The notes under the pieces were generated by a model. It saw nothing but the letters and a program-made list of their open reading frames with translations. It ran no database searches and was not told the origin of the DNA. From positions 1 to 64,000 of the forward strand of contig NZ_VUJV01000003.1 of assembly GCF_008373755.1 (NCBI RefSeq): 64,000 nt of DNA, in the 5' to 3' direction. The position numbers and the translations under genes are program-made. Source of the DNA: Nocardioides humilatus (lineage in GTDB: Bacteria; Actinomycetota; Actinomycetes; Propionibacteriales; Nocardioidaceae). This document shows positions 33,769-41,913 of the stretch, in pieces. Within the stretch, counting starts at the first letter, position 1; the number at the start of each line of letters is the position of its first letter.

Positions 33769-33864
33769 ATGTCCACGACTGTCCTTGGCCTGTCCGCAGA
33801 CCATTTCACCTCTCATCGGAGCACCCACCACCATGTTTCTGGAGCACCCCTCCACGCCGGCTGA
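33769..33864 (+). CDS. Possible 31-aa His-rich leader peptide upstream of RIO kinase
   Basis: An ATG with an ideal ribosome site (AGGAG, 6 bp spacing) opens a 31-codon frame, MSTTVLGLSADHFTSHRSTH followed by HHVSGAPLHAG. Six of 31 residues are histidine, three of them consecutive. It runs over the RIO-kinase start (33833) in another frame and stops 32 bp past it. It could be a translated leader controlling the kinase, or the kinase might begin upstream in its own frame at GTG 33764. There is no homology evidence. Confidence 0.35.
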   Translation: MSTTVLGLSADHFTSHRSTHHHVSGAPLHAG

Positions 33865-34726
33865 GACCGGCACCTTCCCGGCGATCGAGCCGACCCCGTC
33901 CGACCCGCTCGACCCCCGGTTCGTCTTCGACTTCGTCGCCTACGACGAGCTCGGCCCGGGCCAACGATGGTCCACCTGGCTCGATGTCGAGCCGCTCAGC
34001 CGTGGCCCCGAGCCTCGGCCCGACTGGGTCGTCACCTCCCAAGGCGCGATCGACACCGAGCTCGGCATCCTGAAGACCGGCAAGGAGGCCGACGTCTTCC
34101 TGCTCGAGCGGGCCGACCCGCACGACCCGACCCGGTCCGTCGTGATGGCGGCCAAGCGCTACCGCGCCCCCGAGCACCGGTCCTTCCACCGGTCAGCGAC
34201 CTACACGGAGGGGCGCAGCATGAAACGGTCGCGCGACGAGCGCGCCCTCAAGCGCAAGAGCACCTTCGGCCGGGAGGTTGCGGCGGGCGAGTGGGCCGTC
34301 TCGGAGTGGTCGGCACTCGTTCGTTGCTGGCAGCTGGGCCTGCCGGTCCCCTACCCCGTGCAGATCGACGGCACCGAGCTGTTGATGGAGTGGATCACCG
34401 TCGACGGCGACAGCGCGCCTCGGCTGGCCCAGACCCGCCCCGAGCCAGCCCTCCTGGCGTCGTACTTCGACCAGCTGCGTGAGGCACTCGGCACGCTCGT
34501 CCAAGCCGGCCTCGTGCACGGAGACCTGTCGCCCTACAACATCTTGGCCGCGGGCGACCGGCTCGTGATCATCGACCTCCCCCAGGTCGTCGACCTGGTC
34601 GGCAACGCCGCCGGTTTCGACTTCCTGCTGCGGGACTGCACCAACGTCTGCGAGTGGTTCGCCCGACGTGGGCTACCGGTCGACGCCCAGGACCTGTTCG
34701 GCGACCTGATGGCCCACGCCTTCTGA
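33833..34726 (+). CDS. RIO-type (RIO1-like) serine protein kinase
   Basis: The 297-aa protein shows the RIO fold: GILKTGKEADVFLLER as the nucleotide loop at about residues 78-93, the lysine in VVMAAKRYRA, catalytic HGDLSPYNIL (Asp near 231) and metal-binding VIIDLPQVVDL (Asp near 248). RIO kinases are atypical ATPases/kinases, known in archaea and eukaryotes for ribosome maturation; bacterial roles are unclear. The ATG at 33833 has a poor ribosome site; an upstream in-frame GTG (33764) is possible. It converges with the next gene 8 bp away. Confidence 0.87.
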   Translation: MFLEHPSTPAETGTFPAIEPTPSDPLDPRFVFDFVAYDELGPGQRWSTWLDVEPLSRGPEPRPDWVVTSQGAIDTELGILKTGKEADVFLLERADPHDPTRSVVMAAKRYRAPEHRSFHRSATYTEGRSMKRSRDERALKRKSTFGREVAAGEWAVSEWSALVRCWQLGLPVPYPVQIDGTELLMEWITVDGDSAPRLAQTRPEPALLASYFDQLREALGTLVQAGLVHGDLSPYNILAAGDRLVIIDLPQVVDLVGNAAGFDFLLRDCTNVCEWFARRGLPVDAQDLFGDLMAHAF

Positions 34727-34734
34727 CGACTCGG

Positions 34735-36054
34735 TCAGCGGTTGACCCAGGCGGCGGCGACGCCGATCTCGATGTCGATGCCGGCGATGTCGTCGGGGGC
34801 GCCGGGCAGGGCGATCACGTGCAGCGCGCGAACGGCCCGGCCGTTGTAGGGGAAGGGCAGCCGCGTCTGCTCGTTGATGATCACCTTCACCAGCCCGGGG
34901 ATCTCGATCACCGTGTTGGGCTCGACGCCGACCGGGATCGGGTTGCCGCCGATGACGAGGCCGAGGATCTCCGCGTGGGCACGCTTCTTGGCACGGCGAT
35001 CACCCTTCTGGATGACACGTGACGTCGCGGTGATGGCGTCGAGGGTGATCGCACCACCGAGGAGGTTGACCGCACCGATGTGGGCGATCATCTTGCCGTC
35101 GGTCAGCCGGTTGGTGACGACCGCGTCGGCGGTGTTGGCCAGGCCCTGGACGTCGACGACTCCGGGGAGCCGGGCGCGGGTGGTCGCATTGGTCAGCTCG
35201 ACGCCGTTGGTGCCGCCTGCCGGGCAGATCACGATCCCGGTCGGGGCGGACATGACGTTGACCGCGTCACCGGCGTGCACCGCGACGCGTGAGGAGTAGG
35301 CGAACCCGAACGCCGGGTCGCCGTTGATCGGCTTCGGCAGCAAGATGCTGGCCTTGGTCGGCGTCACCTCGATGCTCGCGCCGGCGCTGAGCCCATCACG
35401 CGGCTCGAGCAGCGTGACGGCGATGCCCGTCGCCTCGGACTTGATGAGCGCGTCGCCACCGATCTGGCCGCGCACCCGGTTGAGCACGATCGAGGCGACG
35501 CCGGGGATCTCCAGCCCGAAGTTCTTCGGAACCACCAGCGGGATGTGGTGGTCCGCCACCCGCAGACCGACGAGCTTGGTGCGACCCTTGCGCGAGACCT
35601 CCCCGTTGGCATCGATCGTCGCGCTCGCCGTGGTCACGATCGCCTTGACGGTGATCGCACCGTTGAGCAGGCGGACGTCGGCCAGCTTCGCCTCGGACGT
35701 GACCGTGATGCCGCCGCCGAGCTTCCGCGTGGTCTTCTGGGAGGTCTCGACCCCTTCGGCCTTGACGAGCCCGTGGAGCAGGTTGACGCCGGCCGTCTTG
35801 TTGCCGGTCTGACGTGGCGCTGTCTTCACCCGCATCGTGCTCGCTGCGGTCAGCTCGGAACGGACCACCCCGGCGACGTTGATCCGGGTGCCGCCGCTGA
35901 CCGCGTGGAAGACCGGTTCGGTGTCGCCCTCCGCTGCCGCGCGGGTCGGGGTCACCGGCGCAGCTGGGGCGGCCGGGGCGAGGGGGCCGAGGAAGATCGC
36001 GGCGCCCGTGACGAGGGCGAGCAGGGACGAACCGATCCGAGATGTGGGGAGCAT
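34735..36054 (-). CDS. Secreted choice-of-anchor P family protein
   Basis: The 439-aa exported protein (signal peptide SSLLALVTGAAIFLGPLAP) is built of beta-rich repeats. A module appears twice: VNLLHGLVKAEGV ... LVGLRVADHHIPLVVPKN ... LEIPGVASIVLN, and VNLLGGAITLDAI ... ILGLVIGGNPIPVGVEPN ... IEIPGLVKVIIN. This pattern fits the choice-of-anchor P family of actinobacterial surface proteins, whose role is unknown. No sortase motif or C-terminal membrane helix is present, so it is probably released or wall-associated. Confidence 0.75.
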   Translation of the reverse strand: MLPTSRIGSSLLALVTGAAIFLGPLAPAAPAAPVTPTRAAAEGDTEPVFHAVSGGTRINVAGVVRSELTAASTMRVKTAPRQTGNKTAGVNLLHGLVKAEGVETSQKTTRKLGGGITVTSEAKLADVRLLNGAITVKAIVTTASATIDANGEVSRKGRTKLVGLRVADHHIPLVVPKNFGLEIPGVASIVLNRVRGQIGGDALIKSEATGIAVTLLEPRDGLSAGASIEVTPTKASILLPKPINGDPAFGFAYSSRVAVHAGDAVNVMSAPTGIVICPAGGTNGVELTNATTRARLPGVVDVQGLANTADAVVTNRLTDGKMIAHIGAVNLLGGAITLDAITATSRVIQKGDRRAKKRAHAEILGLVIGGNPIPVGVEPNTVIEIPGLVKVIINEQTRLPFPYNGRAVRALHVIALPGAPDDIAGIDIEIGVAAAWVNR

Positions 36055-36103
36055 GGAGCCAAACCTAACCCCGGACTAGACCGGATGGGTAGGAAGGCCC
36101 CAC

Positions 36104-37276
36104 TTAGCGCAGGATGCCGGTGATACCGAGCGCGTGCCGCCCCAGCTCGACCAGGGTGGCCTCCGGCGTGAGCGGGTGGAACTTGATCGCACGGACGTCG
36201 CGGTAGGCGCGCTCCACCACCGAACCCTTGAAGAACGCAGGTCCGCCGGCGAGGTCCATCGCGAGGTCGCAGACCTCGATGACCGCCTCGGCGACCTGGG
36301 CCTTCGCGGCCATCACCGCGAGGTAGGTCTCGTGCGAGGGCTGTGGGTCGTCACCGACGGCCCCGATAGCTCCGTCCAGCGCCCACGACGCGACCTGGAG
36401 CAGCTGGCGCACCCGACCGACCTGACGCTGGACCAGAGGGCTCTCGGCCTTGCTGCCCGCTGCCGCGATGGCGGCGGCGGCCGCGCCCTCGGCGATCCCG
36501 AGGTAGGCCCCGCTGACGATCGGGAAGGCGATCTCGGAGATGACCTGGAGCGGCGGGTCCACGACGCCGTACGGGCGATTCGCGAGGACCCGCTCATCGG
36601 GAACGAACACGTCCTTGATGACGACGTCGTTGCTCGCGGTGCCGCGCATGCCCATCGTGTTCCAGTTGTCGGCAACGGTCACCCCGTCGGCGGCGACGGG
36701 CACCGGGACGTTGAGCACCCGCTGGCCCTGCTCGGGGTCGTCGAGGACGAACATCGTCGAGAGCACGGTGCCGTGGCTCGACTGGCTCGCGAACCGCTTG
36801 TGCCCCGAGACCCGGTAGCCGCCGTCGACCTTCACGGCCTCACCGTGGGGATGCGTGTAGTCCCCTCCGCCGGTCGAGACGAGCAGGATGCCCTCGTCCG
36901 CGACCCGACGCAGCGTCGCCTCGGCGCCGGGCAGGCCCCGGCGGTAGCGCCAGGCCGTGAACGCCACGACGTGCTGGTGCATCGAGCTCGCCAGAGCCGT
37001 CGATCCGCAGTGGTGGCCCAGCTCGCGCTGCAGAGCCGTCAGCTCGGCGACGGTCGCACCGTCGCCACCGAGTTCGACCGGCACGGCGGCCTTGAGGAGG
37101 CCGGCTGCGCGGAGCTCGTCGTAGGCCTCGGTGACGAAGGTGCCTTCGCGGTCGTGGCGGGCCGCGTGCTGGGCGATCGCCGGCCCGATCGCCGCCGCGC
37201 GGGCGGCCGGGCTGGGGGCGGAGTCGGCGCTGGAGTCGGCGCTGGAGCCGGTGGCGGGGGCGATGGTTGCGGTCAT
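36104..37276 (-). CDS. Acyl-CoA dehydrogenase family flavoprotein
   Basis: The 390-aa protein has the three-domain ACAD layout: helical N-domain (PVELGGDGATVAELTALQRE), middle beta domain (GGYRVSGHKRFASQSSHGTV; DNWNTMGMRGTASNDVVIKD) and C-terminal helical domain. The sequence is closer to the DszC/flavin monooxygenase-like branch than to classic beta-oxidation enzymes, and no certain catalytic glutamate can be assigned. An Ala/Ser-rich stretch precedes the N-domain. It diverges from an HxlR regulator, with tandem repeats between them, so it is probably the regulated gene. Confidence 0.87.
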   Translation of the reverse strand: MTATIAPATGSSADSSADSAPSPAARAAAIGPAIAQHAARHDREGTFVTEAYDELRAAGLLKAAVPVELGGDGATVAELTALQRELGHHCGSTALASSMHQHVVAFTAWRYRRGLPGAEATLRRVADEGILLVSTGGGDYTHPHGEAVKVDGGYRVSGHKRFASQSSHGTVLSTMFVLDDPEQGQRVLNVPVPVAADGVTVADNWNTMGMRGTASNDVVIKDVFVPDERVLANRPYGVVDPPLQVISEIAFPIVSGAYLGIAEGAAAAAIAAAGSKAESPLVQRQVGRVRQLLQVASWALDGAIGAVGDDPQPSHETYLAVMAAKAQVAEAVIEVCDLAMDLAGGPAFFKGSVVERAYRDVRAIKFHPLTPEATLVELGRHALGITGILR

Positions 37277-37311
37277 GGGTCCACTGTGGGCCCGGGCGAC
37301 ATCCGCAACTA

Positions 37312-37348
37312 GTCCAAGATCGTGACCTACCTGGTCCAAATTCGTGAC
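37312..37348. promoter_or_regulatory. Tandem 15-bp direct repeats GTCCAARWTCGTGAC, 22-bp period
   Basis: Copies at 37312-37326 (GTCCAAGATCGTGAC) and 37334-37348 (GTCCAAATTCGTGAC) differ at two positions and are spaced 22 bp, two helical turns. They lie in the divergent region between the acyl-CoA dehydrogenase (start 37276) and the HxlR regulator (start 37380). This is the likely HxlR-family operator. Confidence 0.55.
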
Positions 37349-37379
37349 TACCGACCCAGGCCTCTGCGATCCTGCCGTC

Positions 37380-38084
37380 ATGCCCGACTACGGAGACTTC
37401 TGCGCGGTGCAGCTGGCGGCCGAGGTCGTCGCCGACCGCTGGACCCCGCTCGTGATCCGCGAGCTCGTGCTCGGCAACACCCGGTTCAACGACATCGCGC
37501 GAGCGATGCCCGGCATGTCGCGCTCCCTCCTCGTGCAGCGGCTGCGTCACCTGGAGAACAAGGGAGTCATCCAGACCTGGCCGTCGCCGACGGGCCGTGG
37601 GAACGAATATCACCTGACCCCCGCCGGCCAGGACCTCCACCGGGTCATCGACGCGCTCGGGCGATGGGCGATCGAATGGCTCTTCGACGAGATTCGTCCC
37701 CACGACGTGCCGCCGACGACCCTCATGTGGTGGATGCACCGCCGGGTCGACCGCGACAAGCTCCCGCCGGTCCGAACGGTCGTGGAGTTCCGGCACACGG
37801 CGCCGACGCCGCAGACGATCTGGCTCATCCTCGACCGCAGCGACGTCTCGGTCTGCCACCAGCACCCCGGCTTCGAGGTCGACGTGGTCGCGGCCGCCTC
37901 GACCGACGACTTCGCCGACGTCTTCCAGGGCTACCGGAAGTGGCACGAGGCGGTCGACGAGGGACGCATCGAGGTGACCGGAGCACCCCGTCTGGTCGCG
38001 GCCCTCCCCCGCTGGTTCCTGTGGAGCCCCTGGGCCGAGGTGACCCGCGAGCGCGCCGACCGCGCGGCGCGCACGGGTTCGTGA
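37380..38084 (+). CDS. HxlR family transcriptional regulator with C-terminal extension
   Basis: The HxlR winged helix occupies residues 1-110: DFCAVQLAAEVVADRWTPLV, MSRSLLVQRLRHLENKGVI and the wing TGRGNEYHLTPAGQDL. Residues 115-234 form an additional domain, possibly SCP2-like, as seen in long HxlR proteins; it may bind a lipid or acyl ligand. An ATG at 37380 was chosen; an upstream GTG at 37344 lies inside the second tandem repeat and would put coding sequence over the operator. It overlaps the LOG gene by GTGA. Confidence 0.88.
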   Translation: MPDYGDFCAVQLAAEVVADRWTPLVIRELVLGNTRFNDIARAMPGMSRSLLVQRLRHLENKGVIQTWPSPTGRGNEYHLTPAGQDLHRVIDALGRWAIEWLFDEIRPHDVPPTTLMWWMHRRVDRDKLPPVRTVVEFRHTAPTPQTIWLILDRSDVSVCHQHPGFEVDVVAAASTDDFADVFQGYRKWHEAVDEGRIEVTGAPRLVAALPRWFLWSPWAEVTRERADRAARTGS

Positions 38085-38947
38085 GGAGCCGCGACGGCCT
38101 CTACCGGCCCGAGGAGCTCTACGACGCGACGCCGTACTCCACCTCGAGCGACGCGCGCGCCTATCAGTGGTCCTCGGAGGACCGCTCCCCCGACGCGCTG
38201 CTGACCCGTGCCCTCCACGACGAGAGCATCGACCAGGCGCTCGGGCGATGGTGCGACCCGCGGAAGCTCGTCGGGGTGATGGGCGGCCACGCCGCCGAAC
38301 GCGGCAGTCAGGAGTACGCCGACGCGACCCGCCTGGGACGAACGCTCGGTGCCACGCACACGGTCGCCACCGGCGGCGGCCCCGGCGCGATGGAGGCAGC
38401 CAACCTGGGTGCTTCGCTGGCCGAGGCGGACGACGCCGCGGTGGACGAGGCCCTCGGCGTCCTGGCCGAGGTGCCGAGCTTCCGGCCGTCGGTCGACGCC
38501 TGGGTCGACGCTGCCTGGCGCGCCCGCGCGCTCTGTCCGACGCCGAGCCCCAACCTCGGCGTGCCGACCTGGTTCTACGGGCACGAGCCGCCCAACGTGT
38601 TCGCGACCTCGATCGCGAAGTACTTCAGGAACGCCCAGCGCGAGGCGATCCTGCTGATGATCTGCGACGCCGGCATCGTCTTCCTGCCCGGCGCGGGCGG
38701 CACTGTGCAGGAGATCTTCCAAGATGCCTGCGAGAACTACTACGCGACCGGGGACAAGGTCGCGCCGATGGTGCTGGTGGGCAGGCGGTACTGGACCGAG
38801 ACCCTCCCTGCCTGGCAGCTGCTCACGGCCCTTGCCCGCGGTCGGGCGATGGAGGACCACGTGCACCTCGTCGACACCGTCGACGAGGCCGCGGCGCTCC
38901 TCAACCGACCACCGGTCAGCCGACCATCAGCTCCGGACGCTCGGTGA
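38081..38947 (+). CDS. LOG family (lysine decarboxylase-like) protein
   Basis: The 288-aa protein has the Rossmann-type LOG motifs: TGGGPGAMEAANLGA at about residues 97-111 and FLPGAGGTVQEIFQ, corresponding to PGGxGTxxE, near residue 205. Related proteins release free cytokinin bases or AMP from nucleotides; this long form has an N-terminal extension and no assigned substrate. The GTG start overlaps the HxlR stop, so it is cotranscribed with the regulator. Its 3' end overlaps mgtA by 32 bp on the opposite strand. Confidence 0.87.
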   Translation: MRSRDGLYRPEELYDATPYSTSSDARAYQWSSEDRSPDALLTRALHDESIDQALGRWCDPRKLVGVMGGHAAERGSQEYADATRLGRTLGATHTVATGGGPGAMEAANLGASLAEADDAAVDEALGVLAEVPSFRPSVDAWVDAAWRARALCPTPSPNLGVPTWFYGHEPPNVFATSIAKYFRNAQREAILLMICDAGIVFLPGAGGTVQEIFQDACENYYATGDKVAPMVLVGRRYWTETLPAWQLLTALARGRAMEDHVHLVDTVDEAAALLNRPPVSRPSAPDAR

Positions 38948-40037
38948 TCACGGCGCGGTAGTGGCCGACGAGCTGCTCGTTGATCGATGACCACGACCGC
39001 TCCTGCACGCTCCGGACCGCTGCCGCACGCAGCCGCTCACGCATTCCCCGGTCGCTGACGAGCCGGTCGACGGCGGCGGCCATCGCGTCGCCGTCACCCG
39101 GCTCGTAGAGCAGCCCGGTGAAGCCGTCGCAGACCACGTCGAGCGGGCCGCCCTGCGCGGGGGCGACCACCGGCACCGCCGACGCCAGGGCCTCCTGCGC
39201 CGACTGGCAGAACGTCTCGTGGCGGCCGGTGTGGACGAACACGTCGAGCGAGGCGTAGGCACGGCTCAGGTCCCTGCCGTGCAGCAGGCCGAGGAAGTGC
39301 GCGTCCGGGAGCAGCGCGCGCAACCGCTCCTCCTCGGGGCCGGCGCCGACGATGACGAGGCCGAACCGGTTGTCGCTCGAGATGTGCGTGAGGAGCTCCA
39401 GCTCCTTCTCAGCGGCGAGCCGACCGACGTACCCGACGAGCAGCTTTCCGGGCGCCAGCGCACGACGCAGCTCCTCGTCGCGGTGGCGCGGGTGGAACGC
39501 GTGGAGGTCGACGCCGCGGCCCCACCGCTCGAGGCCGGGGACGCCGAGATCGAGGAGCTGGGTCATGCTCGCGGTCGACGGGGCGAGCGTCCGGTCGACC
39601 TGCAGGTGGATCTTGCGCGTCAGCGCCGCCGCCGCGCGCGCTCCGCCCGGGAAGTCGTAGCGATCCGCGAAGCCGACCAGGTCGGTCTGGTAGATCGCGA
39701 CCGTCGGGATGCCGAGCTCGCCAGCCGCCCGGGCTGCCTGGTAGCCGAGGGTCGCCGGCGAGGCGATGTGGACCACGTCGGGGCGAAAGCGGACCATCGC
39801 GGCGCGCAGCCGGCGCTGCGTCTCGAGTCCGATACGGAAGTCCTTGTAGAAGGGCAGGTTGGCGCCGCGGGCACGGGTCACGCGGAATCCGGCGTAGACG
39901 TCGGGGCCGGTCGGCGCGATGAGCTCGGCCTCGTGCCCCTCGGCGGCGAGATGCTCGAGCACCCGCCGTACGGAGTTGGTCACGCCGTTGATCTGCGGGA
40001 GGAACGACTCGGAGACGATGAGGACCCGGAGCTTCAT
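38916..40037 (-). CDS. GT4 glycosyltransferase, MgtA-like mannosyltransferase
   Basis: The 373-aa GT-B enzyme starts MKLRVLIVSESFLPQINGVT, typical of the GDP-mannose-dependent alpha-mannosyltransferases MgtA/PimB-like of actinobacteria, which mannosylate glycolipids. The acceptor half includes FADRYDFPGGARAAAA. The donor half has GRLAAEKELELL, VIVGAGPEEERLRALL and the nucleotide-sugar motif GRHETFCQSAQEALASAVPV with its ExxxxxE-type residues. The ATG is at 40035-40037. The exact acceptor is inferred from family similarity only. Confidence 0.87.
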   Translation of the reverse strand: MKLRVLIVSESFLPQINGVTNSVRRVLEHLAAEGHEAELIAPTGPDVYAGFRVTRARGANLPFYKDFRIGLETQRRLRAAMVRFRPDVVHIASPATLGYQAARAAGELGIPTVAIYQTDLVGFADRYDFPGGARAAAALTRKIHLQVDRTLAPSTASMTQLLDLGVPGLERWGRGVDLHAFHPRHRDEELRRALAPGKLLVGYVGRLAAEKELELLTHISSDNRFGLVIVGAGPEEERLRALLPDAHFLGLLHGRDLSRAYASLDVFVHTGRHETFCQSAQEALASAVPVVAPAQGGPLDVVCDGFTGLLYEPGDGDAMAAAVDRLVSDRGMRERLRAAAVRSVQERSWSSINEQLVGHYRAVITERPELMVG

Positions 40038-40083
40038 GGGGCTGACGCTAGGGATCCGAACCAACGCGAAGGCGACCCGACGC

Positions 40084-40147
40084 GAGGTCCCAGTGACCTC
40101 AGGATGAACGTCTGTCACAACCTTGCAGGACGCGTGACCTAAGTCAC
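40084..40147. promoter_or_regulatory. Paired dyads upstream of the metallophosphoesterase
   Basis: GAGGTC-CCAGT-GACCTC (40084-40100) and GTGAC-CTAA-GTCAC (40134-40147) lie in the 130-bp region shared with mgtA. The first contains a 16-nt stretch (40087-40102) matching the tandem element at 62490-62505 in 15 positions. The regulator is unknown; no clear PHO-box array was seen. Confidence 0.35.
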
Positions 40148-40167
40148 TCCCGGATCGTTGGAGCCCC

Positions 40168-41868
40168 GTGAAGCTGTCACGACGCGACCTCATGCGCGCC
40201 GGCCTGCTCGGAGGAGGTGTGGCGGCCGCAGCAGTCAACGGCGTCGCCTTGCCCGGCTCCTCTCGCGCCGCCGTCGCCGCCCGCACCACGCTCACGCGGA
40301 CGCTCCAACCGGGGCCACCCAACGCGCTGGGCTACTCGAAGATCGTCCAGGGCCCCGGCGAGGTACGCCTGGTGCGCACCGACCTCGGCGTCGCCGCTCA
40401 GTCCGGCCGCGACACGCGCAGAGTCGGGCTGCAGGCCTTCGTCCAGTTCAGCGACATGCACGTCGTCGACCACCAGTCGCCGGCCCGCGTCGAGTGGCTC
40501 GACCGGTTCGAGACGCCGGGGCTGCTGTCGTCGTCCTACCGCCCCCAGGAGATGCTCACCGCCCACGTGGCCGACGCCATGGTCCAGGCGGTCAACGCGC
40601 AGAAGAAGGGGCCCGTGACCGGGCTCGACTTCGCGTTCACCATCGAGACCGGCGACAACTCCGACAACTGCCAGTACAACGAGACCCGCTGGTACATCGA
40701 CATCATGGACGGCGGGTCCGTCCGTCCCGACAGCGGGAAGCTGACGACCTACGAGGGCGTCATGGACAACAACAAGACCTACTACGACACGGACTACTGG
40801 CACCCGCACCCCGTCCCGCTCAAGGAGAAGGCGGACAAGTACAAGACCGAGCACGGTTTCCCCACGGTCAACAACCTGCTCAACGCGTGCCGCCGCCCGT
40901 TCACCGCTGCGGGACTCGACATCCCCTGGTACAGCGTCTTCGGCAACCACGACGGTCTCGTGCAGGGCAACTTCCCGCACACGCTCCAGCTCAACACCTT
41001 GGCGGTGTCGGCGCTGAAGGTGATCTCGCCGCCGGTCGGCCTCAGTGACACCGAGGTGATCGACGCGCTGACCGCAGGCGACGTGCTCGGCCTCGTCGGC
41101 GACCTGAGCGTCTCACCGACCGTCCGACTGGTCACGCGCGACAAGAACCGCCACAACCTGACCCGCAAGGAGATCGTGGAGGAGCACTTCGTCACCACGG
41201 GCCTGCCGGCGGGTCACGGCTTCACGCAGGCCAACGTCGACGACGGCACCGCCTACTACTACTTCGATGAGGGCACCATCCGTCACGTCGTGATGGACTC
41301 CGTCAACCCCAACGGCTACGCGGACGGGTCGCTCGACGGCGAGCAGTTCACCTGGCTGAAGGCGACGATCGAGGCGGCCACCGGCAAGGCGGTCATCGTC
41401 TACAGCCACCACACGAGCTCGTCGATGTCCAACCCGCTCATCCTCACCGGAGGCGACCCCCAGCTCCCGCGCGTGCTCGGTGGCGACGTCGTGGACTACC
41501 TGCTCACCCAGCAGCACGTCATCGCGTGGGTCAACGGCCACACGCACGTCAACAAGATCACCGCTCACCCCAACGCTGCCGGCACGGGCGGCTTCTGGGA
41601 GATCAACACCGCCTCGCACATCGACTACCCGCAGCAGGCGCGGATCATCGAGGTGGTCGACAACGCCGACGGCACCTGGTCGATCATGACCACGGTCCTC
41701 GACCACGGCGGACCGCTCGACTTCAACGGCCGGATCGGCAACACCCTGGTCCTCGCGTCGCTCAGCCGCGAGCTGTCGGTCAACGACCCGCAGAACAACC
41801 TGGCGGCGTCGACCGGGTCGCCGCTCGACCGCAACACCGAGCTGCTGATCGACAACCCGCTGGCGTAG
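40168..41868 (+). CDS. Tat-exported metallophosphoesterase (TIGR03767-like)
   Basis: The 566-aa protein has a twin-arginine leader (SRRDLMRAGLLGGG, then AAAAVNGVAL). Calcineurin-type metal ligands appear in order: FSDMHVVDHQ, ETGDNSDN (GDN), FGNHDG (GNHD), YSHH and WVNGHTHVNK (GHTH). It should hydrolyse phosphate esters outside the membrane. The long, ligand-spacing inserts match the actinobacterial TIGR03767 group as I recall it. The start is GTG at 40168. A dispersed repeat begins right after its stop. Confidence 0.9.
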   Translation: MKLSRRDLMRAGLLGGGVAAAAVNGVALPGSSRAAVAARTTLTRTLQPGPPNALGYSKIVQGPGEVRLVRTDLGVAAQSGRDTRRVGLQAFVQFSDMHVVDHQSPARVEWLDRFETPGLLSSSYRPQEMLTAHVADAMVQAVNAQKKGPVTGLDFAFTIETGDNSDNCQYNETRWYIDIMDGGSVRPDSGKLTTYEGVMDNNKTYYDTDYWHPHPVPLKEKADKYKTEHGFPTVNNLLNACRRPFTAAGLDIPWYSVFGNHDGLVQGNFPHTLQLNTLAVSALKVISPPVGLSDTEVIDALTAGDVLGLVGDLSVSPTVRLVTRDKNRHNLTRKEIVEEHFVTTGLPAGHGFTQANVDDGTAYYYFDEGTIRHVVMDSVNPNGYADGSLDGEQFTWLKATIEAATGKAVIVYSHHTSSSMSNPLILTGGDPQLPRVLGGDVVDYLLTQQHVIAWVNGHTHVNKITAHPNAAGTGGFWEINTASHIDYPQQARIIEVVDNADGTWSIMTTVLDHGGPLDFNGRIGNTLVLASLSRELSVNDPQNNLAASTGSPLDRNTELLIDNPLA

Positions 41869-41869
41869 C

Positions 41870-41913
41870 CGCTGGTTGAGGTGCGAGCGAAGCGAGCCTC
41901 GAAACCGAGGCTC
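41870..41913 (+). repeat. Dispersed intergenic repeat, copy B, with 8-bp stem hairpin
   Basis: This copy begins CGCTGGTTGAGGTGCGAGCG, one base after the metallophosphoesterase stop, and matches 161-203. Its 3' half forms a perfect hairpin, GAGCCTCG-AAAC-CGAGGCTC, ending at the rlmN stop codon. It can therefore work as a terminator for both convergent genes. Confidence 0.65.

Noticed and set aside
40084-40147. PHO boxes before the metallophosphoesterase
   Set aside because: No 11-bp GTTCACC-like direct repeats are present; only unrelated dyads are visible.
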